From Alteribacter keqinensis (GTDB lineage: Bacteria; Bacillota; Bacilli; Bacillales; Salisediminibacteriaceae): 64,000 bases of DNA. The position numbers were made by a program, and so were the translations under genes. The stretch is taken from positions 434,001 through 498,000 of the forward strand of contig NZ_RHIB01000001.1 in assembly GCF_003710255.1 (NCBI RefSeq), in the 5' to 3' direction. The notes under the pieces are model-generated. The model saw only the letters and a program-made list of their open reading frames with translations, was not told the DNA's origin and ran no database searches. Below are positions 40,501 to 48,817 of this stretch, piece after piece. How positions within the stretch are numbered: position 1 is the first letter of the stretch; every line of letters begins with the position of its first letter.

Positions 40501-40890
40501 GAAATACTCATGCACCTGCGCGCACTGAAGAAGGTTAAGAAAGACGTCTCGCTGCAGGACCCGATCGGAACGGATAAAGAAGGCAATGAAATCACCCTCA
40601 TTGATGTCCTTCAGGCAGAGACAGTGGACGTCGTGGACGCGATACAGTTAAGCATGGAGAAAAAACAGATTTACGAATTCATACACGTCCTTGACGAGCG
40701 GGAAAAAGAAGTGATTGTAGGCCGGTTCGGGCTAGATTTAAAGAAAGAAAAGACCCAGCGTGAAATTGCCCGTGATTTAGGTATATCCAGAAGCTATGTC
40801 TCAAGGATTGAGAAGCGCGCCCTCATGAAGCTGTTTCATGAATTTTACCGCCATCAGAAGAATGCATTGAAACAAGAGCCGAATAACTGA
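40501..40890 (+). CDS. sigK: RNA polymerase sigma-K, C-terminal part
   Basis: The 3' part (spoIIIC equivalent), 129 residues from GAA at 40501. It has no own start or ribosome binding site; a local ATG at 40510 is just the internal Met of ILMHLRALK. It covers the end of region 2/3 ([20 protein letters not shown]) and region 4 with the -35-binding helix-turn-helix [20 protein letters not shown], ending [10 protein letters not shown]. Joined to codons 1-113 it gives 242 codons, against 241 in B. subtilis. Both halves keep host-like base composition, unlike the element between them. Confidence 0.95.
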   Translation, partial: EILMHLRALKKVKKDVSLQDPIGTDKEGNEITLIDVLQAETVDVVDAIQLSMEKKQIYEFIHVLDEREKEVIVGRFGLDLKKEKTQREIARDLGISRSYVSRIEKRALMKLFHEFYRHQKNALKQEPNN

Positions 40891-40921
40891 CAAAACACCA
40901 CCTGATGAGGGTGGTGTTTTG
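40891..40921 (+). terminator. sigK terminator
   Basis: CAAAACACCACC (40891-40902) / GGTGGTGTTTTG (40910-40921), perfect 12-bp stem with 7-nt loop and terminal T4. Confidence 0.92.
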
Positions 40922-41031
40922 TTTACTATGACTAGGTCCATGTCCCGTATTCCTGATCATTTCTGTGGCTTAATTCAGGAGGAGAGACATATATATCCTA
41001 AAGAACAGGCAAACAAGGATGGAGGATGCGG

Positions 41032-41358
41032 ATGAACAATTTACTGATGAAAAGAGAATTGTCAGGAGAGCAGCTGTCAATCATCGCAAATGAGTTTGAC
41101 AAGAAGAAAAAGAGCAAAGGTGTTCTCTATGTACTCTGGCTGTTTTTCGGCAGTATTGGTGTACACCGGTTTTATTTAGGAGATATCGGCTACGGTATTG
41201 GAATGATTGCGGTATGGATTGTAAGCTGGTTCTTAGCTTTCGTGCCGATACTTATATGGGTACTGGTTGATGTCTTTCTTATCGGGAAGCGCCTCGAGAA
41301 GATAAATGACCAGCTGGAGTTTTCCATTATTGAAAATGTAAAAAGCTATCAGAATTAA
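41032..41358 (+). CDS. TM2 domain-containing protein
   Basis: 108 aa from the ATG at 41032, six bases after GGAGG. A nearer ATG at 41026 touches the ribosome binding site. Two membrane helices (about 33-50 and 57-85) are joined by the TM2 signature FFGSIGVHRFYLGDIGYGI, preceded by a basic KKKKSKG. The C-terminus is cytosolic and charged. TM2 proteins have no settled biochemical role. Confidence 0.85.
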   Translation: MNNLLMKRELSGEQLSIIANEFDKKKKSKGVLYVLWLFFGSIGVHRFYLGDIGYGIGMIAVWIVSWFLAFVPILIWVLVDVFLIGKRLEKINDQLEFSIIENVKSYQN

Positions 41359-41383
41359 AAAAAGCTGACTGGCTATATATAAT

Positions 41384-41425
41384 AAGAAGGTTTCACAACA
41401 ACCTGTTGGAAACCTTCTTTTATTT
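41384..41425. terminator. Bidirectional terminator
   Basis: AAGAAGGTTTC (41384-41394) / GAAACCTTCTT (41409-41419), T-rich on one side and A-rich on the other, between convergent genes. Confidence 0.9.
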
Positions 41426-41947
41426 TACTTTTGTCCTTTTTCGCATGGTGAAACAAACCATTTGAAAGGCTTCAGAAAGCCGGTCGATAGGAGCATTGTC
41501 GATGATGGTTCTGGATAAAGATGAGGACCGTTTACGTTTACGCAGAGAAAAGGAATCAATCACACCTATGTCATCACAGGTAAACAGGATGCTGTAAACG
41601 TATTTATCGGGTTGAAGGGGATCGATGAAGATGTGACAGTCCCTGGGTTTGAGTCGTTTCTTTGCAATGGGATAAGCTCGCAGAACGACACGTCTGTTTT
41701 TTGTAATGCGAAGGAAATTTTGCAGGTTTTGAAAGAACAACTCGCCATCGTCAGGAAGAAGACGCCAGGTAAATGACTGCCCCATATAGGTTACGGAAAC
41801 CTGGCATGGGTCTTCGGTTTTTGAAACCGAAAAAGTGGCGGGGATCAGAGCTGCATTGATGGTAAGTTTTTTTAAGGTAGTCTGTGATTTTGTATAGTCA
41901 CGGCGGAACAGCCACCTGTATACAAGGATAAAAAATGTCTTCAACAT
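41420..41947 (-). CDS. Hypothetical protein
   Basis: 175 aa from the ATG at 41947, preceded by GGAGGTGCTG. The upstream in-frame stretch to 42010 lacks a ribosome binding site. A hydrophobic N-terminus (MLKTFFILVYRWLFRR) may be a short anchor. The remainder is a mixed alpha/beta domain with many basic residues (RITKNRRVVLRAYPIAKKRL and an RKRKRSSSLSR stretch). Not recognised. Confidence 0.6.
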   Translation of the reverse strand: MLKTFFILVYRWLFRRDYTKSQTTLKKLTINAALIPATFSVSKTEDPCQVSVTYMGQSFTWRLLPDDGELFFQNLQNFLRITKNRRVVLRAYPIAKKRLKPRDCHIFIDPLQPDKYVYSILFTCDDIGVIDSFSLRKRKRSSSLSRTIIDNAPIDRLSEAFQMVCFTMRKRTKVK

Positions 41948-42070
41948 CAGCACCTCCATTATATGTATATGCTGAAAATGTGAAGAAAGGAATGTAAAAA
42001 TCCACAGCATACAATAGAGGATATGGTACTATCTTAGTATAGGTGGTCGATTTTACCGGAAAGGTGTGGT

Positions 42071-42354
42071 TTGAAATTGGCATTTACTTCGACTGTCGCT
42101 TTGCTTTTTTTCGTTAATCCTTTTTTTGCATTTGTGATGGGGTTTATTGCATGTATGTCGGGGAAAAAAGCTGCAGGAAATCCTGTTGTTGTATTTTTGT
42201 GCGTTTTCATCATGAGCATCCTGGTGATGACTACGGTTCAACGGATGACTATGGCACCTGAGCTGTACGGGTATGCTGCGTTTAACTCGTTTATTGGCTT
42301 GGCCGGGTTTGCCCTCGGACTTGTGGCAAAAAAACTGTGCATACGGAAGATTAA
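42071..42354 (+). pseudogene. Small membrane protein gene, apparently frameshifted at an A7 run
   Basis: TTG start at 42071 after GAAAGGTGTGG. Three hydrophobic segments in the first ~90 residues (LAFTSTVALLFFVNPFFAF, NPVVVFLCVFIMSILVM, YAAFNSFIGLAGFALGLV). The zero frame does not stop: it runs through a terminator and 336 bases antisense to the GerC gene, to 42736. At A7 (42328-42334) a -1 shift gives ...AKKTVHTED and a TAA at 42352-42354, directly before the hairpin, for a 94-aa product. So the annotated stop is the shifted one. It could be an indel, a sequencing error or programmed slippage (A AAA AAA followed by a stem-loop). Confidence 0.5.
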
Positions 42355-42396
42355 AAGGAATGACGGCCGTTCATATGGCACTTGTCATTCCTTTTT
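42353..42396. terminator. Bidirectional terminator
   Basis: AAAAGGAATGAC (42353-42364) / GTCATTCCTTTT (42384-42395), perfect 12-bp stem, with T5 on the plus strand and T4 after the minus-strand arm. Serves the gerA-type operon and the small membrane protein gene. Confidence 0.9.
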
Positions 42397-42400
42397 CATG

Positions 42401-43513
42401 TCAGTTAATGATCCCGTGAGAAATGATTTCTACTGTCACATTCGGTTTGATAGTAATGTCCGGATAGACCTCATTCCAATCATTTTCTCTCCAAAATTGA
42501 TTGTGGAAAGCAATGACGCGTCTCCCGATTCCGAGAGCATCGCAATTTGCTTCCTGAAGCGTTTCGAAGATCTGTTCAGCCTCTGCTGTGAATGCTCTCC
42601 CAAGCCTTTCATTCAGCATTGCCACATTTGCAGGGTCGTGAAGTTCGTCTTTTGGATATTCGATAACCTTTACTTTCATTGTAAGGTTTACCTCAGCAGT
42701 GACAGATTTCGCAGCATGATTGACATCTACTTTTAAGTTGCGGTCTGCCTCTCTTACAAGGAGTGTGATAAACTCTTCTGTCTCTGCATTTTCCTCAGAT
42801 ACTTTCTCGGTCAGAAAGGTATTCCTGCCACGAACGTTTTTCATTAAATTTAACAGAACCGAGTCTTCCGGTGAAAGTGTCCCTGTCATCTTTTCACCGT
42901 TAAACAGAGCATTTCCAACGAGAGAACTTTCATCTTCCTCATTTAACTCCATTAATGGAATTACCATGTCCTGCCCCGGATCAAACATGATAGGACAAAT
43001 CAGCTGAACATTAAGGTTTTCCACAATTGAATTCTCTTCCGCTGTTTCAAGAAGGTCGGCAATAAATTCACTTGTCCTGGGTTTATCAGGCAGATCCTTA
43101 CTTATTATGTCTTGAGCCATCCCGTTAAAGATGGCTATTTTGGCTCCGAGAGATCCGCGGGGATCCCGGTACATAACATCAATAGGATTGTATAGAGACT
43201 CCTCAGCCAAATCGCGGCCTATAACAATCACTCTCAACCTTGCAATGTCAATACGCTCTGAAACTTTATTATCCAGAGCCATTCTGGCTTCACGTACCGT
43301 ATGTCCTAGTCCGCTGACGACTTCTGTCCGTTCGGGGGCTTCACGTTTACTGGGAACAGGTGAGGTGAGCGTCGATTGGTACAAACCATCTTCCATAAGA
43401 TCAAGTCCGGCGCTCTTGGCAATCGTAATGTCACGCAGCTGCCTGGAATCCCAGCACCCCGAGAGCAGGATCAGACAAAGGATACACAGACTAAACTGAC
43501 GGACTGTTTTCAT
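42401..43513 (-). CDS. GerAC-type spore germination lipoprotein (Ger(x)C family)
   Basis: 370 aa. Signal peptide with lipobox LLSGC (Cys19), then the mature germination-receptor C subunit with WDSRQLRDITIAKSAGLDLM, the standard start of this family. Ends in FWRENDWNEVYPDITIKPNV typical of the third domain. AAAGGAGCG lies before the ATG, which overlaps the end of the B gene by 23 bases. Located at the inner spore membrane as part of a nutrient germinant receptor. Confidence 0.93.
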   Translation of the reverse strand: MKTVRQFSLCILCLILLSGCWDSRQLRDITIAKSAGLDLMEDGLYQSTLTSPVPSKREAPERTEVVSGLGHTVREARMALDNKVSERIDIARLRVIVIGRDLAEESLYNPIDVMYRDPRGSLGAKIAIFNGMAQDIISKDLPDKPRTSEFIADLLETAEENSIVENLNVQLICPIMFDPGQDMVIPLMELNEEDESSLVGNALFNGEKMTGTLSPEDSVLLNLMKNVRGRNTFLTEKVSEENAETEEFITLLVREADRNLKVDVNHAAKSVTAEVNLTMKVKVIEYPKDELHDPANVAMLNERLGRAFTAEAEQIFETLQEANCDALGIGRRVIAFHNQFWRENDWNEVYPDITIKPNVTVEIISHGIIN

Positions 43514-44609
43514 GCTGAGACGCTCCTTTCCCTGGTGGTTTACGTATGAACGACAAAAGATATAAAAACAGGGGGATTATGAGCGTCATGAGGATGCTGA
43601 AATAGTCTACACCTTCTGAAAGCTTATGGACAGTCAGCTCGTTTGACGGTCCGATAGATACGAGAAATACCCCTATTGCAACGACAGTAACGAGTTTTTT
43701 ACGGGGCACACCTTTGATAAGCTGAGTTGCAGATAAGGAAGCCAAGTACATATAGCTCATTAACGATGTAGTCACACTTACAATCCAAATCGCAGTAAAG
43801 ATCAAATCAAGCCTGTCAATGATTTGCGTACTGAACGTTTTTAACATATATAAAATAGGCTGGGGAACAAGTTCAATTTCAGGCGGGCTGAAAAACATAA
43901 ATGTAATGAGTACGGTAATACCGTACAGGCACGTCGTAAATCCATTTGCAAAGCTTGCTGTAATGAGAATTTCTTTTTTCTTTTTCACATCAACATATGG
44001 AAAGATGTAAAGGAAGACACCAAAGCCGAGCATCGCTTGCATCGAGGCAAGCACGCCTTTACTGATGGCCTTAACCCCGCTCGCACCAACAGGAAGGATG
44101 TACAAAGGATTTAAATTTGGTATTGCAAATAACAGAGCTCCGATGACCAGGATGAAAAGACTGCTTACAAAAACATAGAATCTGACAACGATGTGCAGTT
44201 TTTCCCGTGTTAAGTACCAAGCAGCAGATACTAGCAGAAAAATGATAACCCAGCCCGGTGTCTGGGGGAAAAGCCAAATTTCAATGATGTGGGCATACAC
44301 TACGAGAATTAGAATACACACCGTTACAAAATAAAGAGTATAGAGTAGATTAATGATATGCCCCACAAACTTTCCTGCAATGAGGGGTACTGCCTGAAAA
44401 AACATATGCTCCGGATTCCGGTTGGCAAGGGCATACAGAAGAAAGATAATAAGCTGAATGAAAAACCCTCCAAGGAATACGCTGATCCAGCCGTCCCATT
44501 CTGCTTCCTGAAAAACAGCAAATGCCATTGAAAGTATGCCTACTCCGACTTGTGTCTGTACGATAAAGAAGAACAGTTGTGGTTTTGTTATAAGCAGTTT
44601 ATCATTCAT
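43491..44609 (-). CDS. GerAB-type spore germination permease
   Basis: 372 aa, APC-superfamily endospore germination permease with about 10 membrane helices. QVGVGILSMAFAVFQEAEWD near the N-terminus and the IEIWLFPQTPGW loop are typical. AAGGAG precedes the ATG. The B subunit is the likely germinant-binding component. 14-bp gap to the upstream A gene. Confidence 0.93.
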   Translation of the reverse strand: MNDKLLITKPQLFFFIVQTQVGVGILSMAFAVFQEAEWDGWISVFLGGFFIQLIIFLLYALANRNPEHMFFQAVPLIAGKFVGHIINLLYTLYFVTVCILILVVYAHIIEIWLFPQTPGWVIIFLLVSAAWYLTREKLHIVVRFYVFVSSLFILVIGALLFAIPNLNPLYILPVGASGVKAISKGVLASMQAMLGFGVFLYIFPYVDVKKKKEILITASFANGFTTCLYGITVLITFMFFSPPEIELVPQPILYMLKTFSTQIIDRLDLIFTAIWIVSVTTSLMSYMYLASLSATQLIKGVPRKKLVTVVAIGVFLVSIGPSNELTVHKLSEGVDYFSILMTLIIPLFLYLLSFIRKPPGKGASQHENSPSV

Positions 44610-44623
44610 GATGAGTATACTCC

Positions 44624-46147
44624 TTATGATGAGGAAGAATGGTTGTTCTTGCCTTCCTTTTGTTCATTCTTCACCTCTACAGTGTGAGGCAGCCGGACAA
44701 ACCGGTTCATTAAGCCCTTCCAGTCAAAAGGCGCGAACGGATAAAAAAAAGGTTTTCCTATACTTGTGAGCTTACAAAGGTGAATCAGGTAAACTGTCAG
44801 ACAGAATACGATGCCCACGAATCCTAACAAAGAAGCCATGATCATGATCGGATACCGCAGGAGCCGCATAGCCATACTCATTTCGTGAACAGGAACGACA
44901 AAAGACGAGATCGCCGTCAAGGCAACGACGATGATCATAATGCTTGAAATGAAGCCGGCGTTTACCACGGCATCACCAATAACGAGACCCCCTACAATAC
45001 CTATGGTCTGACCGATCGGCGTCGGCAGCCGGATACCGGCCTCCCGGATAAGCTCAAGGGTAAGCTCCATGAAGAGGGCTTCAACCAGCGGAGGGTAGGG
45101 TATATGTTCAACCGCGTCTTTTATGACAAAGGTCATTCCAAAAGGGATGATTTCGTAATGATAGGTAATGATCGCAATATAAATCCCTGGAAGAGTCACG
45201 GCAAGCAAAAAACTGATGACACGGATAAGACGGTAAAAGTTCCCTGCCACCCACCGGCTGTTGTAATCATCCGTTGACTGGAAGAAAGAGAAAAATGTGA
45301 CTGGCAGCACCAGAGCAGTAGGGTCGCCATCAGTGAGAATAATAACCCTCCCGTCAATCAGGTTTAATGCTGTACGGTCGGCCCGTTCTGTCGTAATGAA
45401 CTGGGGGAATAGGGAATAAATGTTATCCTCCATATACTCTTCAATGATTCCTGAATTCATCAGCTTGTCTACTTTAATCTTTTTAAGCCTTCTGTGAATT
45501 TCTTCAACTACAATAGGATCTGCCCGACCATCCATGTAGATGACAGCCGATTTTGTTTTTGAAACTTCTCCCAGGGTGGTATATTTGACCACAAGTGACG
45601 GATGACTGATTAAATTACGGACGAGCTGGAGGTTTACACTGAGATTTTCCACAAATCCGCTGTGGCTTCCCCGGATAACCTGTTCGTTATCCGGCTCTCC
45701 CACATCCCGGTGAATAACGCTCGTTGTACTTAATAAATAGCAGTAGTCGGTATTTTCAATGAGCACAAGACTTTTTCCCGACAAGATCTCGCTGATCGCA
45801 TCGCTTAAATGAACGAGCCTGGCTGAATCCATATCACTGAGAGTACGGTGCAGATTCTCGTCACTCCGGATTTTTCTCAGCTTCGAATAAAAATACTCAT
45901 GCATATCTTTCGTGTCTGACAGGGGCTCAAGGTACAAGAAATAAACCGTCTTGTTATGACCGGTGGTGACTTTCTTTTCCACCAGATCCTCTGTGTAATG
46001 AAGGGTACTTTTGACATAAACCCGGTTTGTATCAATCTCAAAGGACACCGGGAAGGTTGGTGTTTCCGGCGGTTCAAGAATTTTTGTGTCCGCTTTTTGT
46101 TTTTTTTGATTTTCAAAAGCCTTGAAAAATGATTTCATAAACGGCAC
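44624..46147 (-). CDS. GerAA-type spore germination protein
   Basis: 507 aa, GTG start after AGGAGTGGTGTTCCC. The N-terminal soluble domain of about 300 residues carries the GVSLK-type region and VYMDGRADP-like IYMDGRADPIVV. About five to six membrane helices follow, with PPLVEALFMELTLELIREAG and RLPTPIGQTIGIVGGLVIGD, the signature of the GerA/SpoVAF family. First gene of an A-B-C operon on the minus strand. The operon forms a complete receptor; its germinant is unknown. Confidence 0.95.
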   Translation of the reverse strand: MPFMKSFFKAFENQKKQKADTKILEPPETPTFPVSFEIDTNRVYVKSTLHYTEDLVEKKVTTGHNKTVYFLYLEPLSDTKDMHEYFYSKLRKIRSDENLHRTLSDMDSARLVHLSDAISEILSGKSLVLIENTDYCYLLSTTSVIHRDVGEPDNEQVIRGSHSGFVENLSVNLQLVRNLISHPSLVVKYTTLGEVSKTKSAVIYMDGRADPIVVEEIHRRLKKIKVDKLMNSGIIEEYMEDNIYSLFPQFITTERADRTALNLIDGRVIILTDGDPTALVLPVTFFSFFQSTDDYNSRWVAGNFYRLIRVISFLLAVTLPGIYIAIITYHYEIIPFGMTFVIKDAVEHIPYPPLVEALFMELTLELIREAGIRLPTPIGQTIGIVGGLVIGDAVVNAGFISSIMIIVVALTAISSFVVPVHEMSMAMRLLRYPIMIMASLLGFVGIVFCLTVYLIHLCKLTSIGKPFFYPFAPFDWKGLMNRFVRLPHTVEVKNEQKEGKNNHSSSS

Positions 46148-46288
46148 GGGAACACCACTCCTATCTTTTGGTAATATGCTTAATGTCTCTCAATTCTGGT
46201 GGATCATACACGCCATTTCGGAATTTATGGAACGAGGAGGTAGTTGTGGTAAAATTGGAATGATACGATTTATTAGGAGGCTGTTACG

Positions 46289-47278
46289 ATGCGATTTATC
46301 AGCAATCAAAACATTACTGATCCAAGGTTAAACCTTGCGATTGAGGAATACGCCCTCAAGCACCTGGACAAAGAGCATACATATCTGTTGTTTTACGTTA
46401 ACGAACCATCCATCATTATCGGCAAAAACCAGAACACGATCGAAGAAATAAATAAAGACTATGTTGAAAAGAACGGCATTCACGTCGTCCGCAGGCTGTC
46501 AGGCGGAGGGGCTGTATACCACGACCTCGGCAACCTGAACTTCAGCTTTATCACAAAAGACGACGGAGAAAGCTTTCACAACTTCCAGAAGTTCACGCAG
46601 CCGGTTGTGGATGCCCTCCAGAAAATCGGCGTTGACGCCAAACTCACTGGCCGTAACGATTTGCAGGTTGGGGAGCGTAAAATTTCAGGTAACGCCCAGT
46701 ATACAACAAAGGGCCGTATGTTCAGCCACGGCACGCTCCTTCTTGATTCCGAGATGGAGAACGTAGTGGATGCATTGAATGTGAATGAAGAGAAGATCCG
46801 ATCCAAAGGAATCAAATCCATTCGCAGCCGTGTCGCCAACATCAATGAATTTGTGGACAAGCCATTATCCATGGAAGAATTCAAGGCATTGTTGTTACGC
46901 TATATCTTTGACGGGGCCGAGGAGATTCCTGAATATAAGCTTACAGAGGAAGACTGGAAGGGAATTGAAAAAATATCCGCTGAGCGCTACAGCAACTGGG
47001 ACTGGAACTACGGCCGCTCACCAAAATTTGACCTTAAACGCTCCAAGCGGTTCGCCGCAGGAACTGTTGATATCCGGTTGAATGTTAACAAAGGAACCAT
47101 CACTGACTGTAAGATCTTCGGTGATTTCTTCGGCATCGGGGAAGTCACAGACGTGGAAAAAGAATTAATCGGCTGCCGCTACGAGCGGGAAGAACTGGAC
47201 AAAGCACTGGACAAGCTGCAAGTGAAGCACTATTTCGGTGCTATTACAAAGGAAGAAATTGTGGAGCTGGTTTATTAA
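46289..47278 (+). CDS. lplJ: Lipoate-protein ligase
   Basis: 329 aa, ATG after TTAGGAGGCTGTTAC. Attaches free lipoate to E2 and GcvH domains through lipoyl-AMP. The conserved start YLLFYVNEPSIIIGKNQNT, the lipoate-binding RRLSGGGAVYHDLGN and KISGNAQYTTKGRMFSHGTL are intact. A C-terminal accessory domain is present. Length agrees with B. subtilis LplJ (about 331 aa). Divergent from the ger operon. Confidence 0.94.
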   Translation: MRFISNQNITDPRLNLAIEEYALKHLDKEHTYLLFYVNEPSIIIGKNQNTIEEINKDYVEKNGIHVVRRLSGGGAVYHDLGNLNFSFITKDDGESFHNFQKFTQPVVDALQKIGVDAKLTGRNDLQVGERKISGNAQYTTKGRMFSHGTLLLDSEMENVVDALNVNEEKIRSKGIKSIRSRVANINEFVDKPLSMEEFKALLLRYIFDGAEEIPEYKLTEEDWKGIEKISAERYSNWDWNYGRSPKFDLKRSKRFAAGTVDIRLNVNKGTITDCKIFGDFFGIGEVTDVEKELIGCRYEREELDKALDKLQVKHYFGAITKEEIVELVY

Positions 47279-47288
47279 GTATTTGTGC

Positions 47289-47314
47289 CCCCCTCGCATG
47301 TTGGTGCGAGGGGG
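47289..47314 (+). terminator. lplJ terminator
   Basis: CCCCCTCGCA (47289-47298) / TGCGAGGGGG (47305-47314), 6-nt loop. The following bases are only moderately T-rich. Confidence 0.75.
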
Positions 47315-47427
47315 ATTTAGCAGGAAAAGAAGTGAAAGTTGGCGAGGTGACAGATGGAGGTTACAAGCAAAGCGCGGGAGGAGACTCTCGAGCAGAAAAG
47401 ATGTCAGCCGCGAAAGAGAGGCAGCAG

Positions 47428-47510
47428 AAAGTCGATGAACAAATGAAGGGACTCGATGAAGAACCCGCCGAAGTCGATGAAAAAATTGGACAAGTCGATG
47501 AACAACCTTT
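47428..47510 (+). repeat. GTCGATGAA-type repeats, upstream block
   Basis: GTCGATGAA recurs at 47431, 47473 and 47493 with related spacers (ACTCGATGAAGAACCCGCCG). In frame this reads KVDEQMKGLDEEPAEVDEKI. The same pattern returns after the NERD gene at 48631-48680. Confidence 0.8.
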
Positions 47511-47616
47511 ACAGAACGGGAATTCTTTAACTGTCCATAATTATATTAGAAAAAAGGAGGGAAATTTCGTTAGATGTAGAAGTATAGAATTCACAATATT
47601 AGAAAGGAGTAGTGTA

Positions 47617-48606
47617 TTGAAAATTAAACCCCTCATACCCTCTATTAGACTACGGCAACTTGAAGCCCTCCTCTGGCGGCTGCCACCTCACCACCCTAAA
47701 AAGGACCTGATCCTGGAAGAATACCTAACTTGTCAATCCGGATATGCAGGTGAAAAAACGTTGAAGTATTATTTGCGTCCTTTCCTCTATCAAAAAGATC
47801 TGCATTTCTTTCACAATTTAAGACTGAGTCAGTTTGGTTATTTTTTTGAGATCGATCTCTTAATTATTAGTAAAGGGCAAATCATCTTTATTGAAAACAA
47901 AAACACCAAAGGGAAGCATACTTTTAAGAGTAACCAATTCCTCCGTGAAGAGGAGAAGATCAATGGAAAATCTGCACCTGATGTTTTTAAAGAGCCTCTG
48001 CTCCAGGTTAAAAGTCAGCAAAGAGATTTTATGAGCTGGCTAGGTAGTAAGAATCTCCAAATACCACCTCTCCGAAAAATCCACTTTGTTACATTAACTC
48101 ACAAACAAGCCTATATTAATCCGGATTCAAGTGTCGCTGAAATTGCCAATAAAATATTCAGAGTAGAATGTTTGCCTTTTATACTCCAAAAAAACCTTGA
48201 ATGCTCGGGGCCTTCTCCTTTGTCTGACCACCAAATTAAACGTCTGATTAAACTTATTATGAGCAACCATGAATCTCTTAAGCTCAATCTAAAAACGTAT
48301 AATATCCTGCCAACTCAGTTACTAAAGGGAATTAGGTGTTTGAAGTGTTCCGCAATTCCAATGGTTAGAGAAAAACTCACTTGGATTTGCCGTAAGTGCA
48401 GTTTTAGAAGTACCAACCCTATTGCAGCCTCTCTGGAGGACTATGCTTTGCTGGTCAGGGAGAACATTACTTGTAATCAGATTCAGGATTTCTTATTAAT
48501 GAGCAGCCCTCAATCAGCCTACAGGTGTATAAGAAAGCTGGAATTGGAAAAAAAGAATGCTCTTAAGAATAGGATGTATTCGTTAAAGAAGTTTATTGTT
48601 AAATAG
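47617..48606 (+). CDS. NERD domain-containing protein (nuclease-related)
   Basis: 329 aa from the TTG at 47617, preceded by AAAGGAGTAGTGTA. A frame open from 47332 adds only repeat peptide and has no good start. The NERD core is visible: GYAGEKTLKYYL, then FEIDLLIISKGQIIFIENKN with the Asp and Glu-x-Lys positions (ENK). A zinc-ribbon-like CLKCSAIPMV...CRKCSF lies near residue 245, followed by a helical C-terminus. NERD proteins are predicted DNA-processing enzymes. AT-rich and flanked by repeat blocks, so probably acquired. Confidence 0.77.
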   Translation: MKIKPLIPSIRLRQLEALLWRLPPHHPKKDLILEEYLTCQSGYAGEKTLKYYLRPFLYQKDLHFFHNLRLSQFGYFFEIDLLIISKGQIIFIENKNTKGKHTFKSNQFLREEEKINGKSAPDVFKEPLLQVKSQQRDFMSWLGSKNLQIPPLRKIHFVTLTHKQAYINPDSSVAEIANKIFRVECLPFILQKNLECSGPSPLSDHQIKRLIKLIMSNHESLKLNLKTYNILPTQLLKGIRCLKCSAIPMVREKLTWICRKCSFRSTNPIAASLEDYALLVRENITCNQIQDFLLMSSPQSAYRCIRKLELEKKNALKNRMYSLKKFIVK

Positions 48607-48630
48607 GGAAGATTCGATGGTCAACTTTGG

Positions 48631-48680
48631 GAAGTCGATGAAGAACCAGCTGAAGTCGATGAACAAACGAAGGAACTCGG
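48631..48680 (+). repeat. GTCGATGAA-type repeats, downstream block
   Basis: GTCGATGAA at 48633 and 48653. The frame reads EVDEEPAEVDEQTKELGNKK, closely matching the upstream block. A terminator-like AAAAAAAACAGCCCCCCCC tract follows, then three TCATCCC repeats (48736, 48747, 48769). Confidence 0.75.
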
Positions 48681-48817
48681 TAACAAAAAAAACAGCCCCC
48701 CCCACCCGGAGAGCCTGTCTCTTTTACACTAAAAATCATCCCGAAGTCATCCCAAGGCCACCACAAAATCATCCCAGGATAACCCCAAGATTCCCCTGAA
48801 TTAACTGCAATGCACCC

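Noticed and set aside
42355-42736. C-terminal extension of the 42071 reading frame (to a 221-aa product)
   Set aside because: It runs through a strong terminator and lies antisense to the well-supported GerC-type gene; the hydrophobic N-terminal part alone looks like a real protein.
48596-48799. 67-codon frame after the NERD gene
   Set aside because: Read out of frame with the GTCGATGAA peptide repeat and then through C-rich simple sequence; no ribosome binding site.
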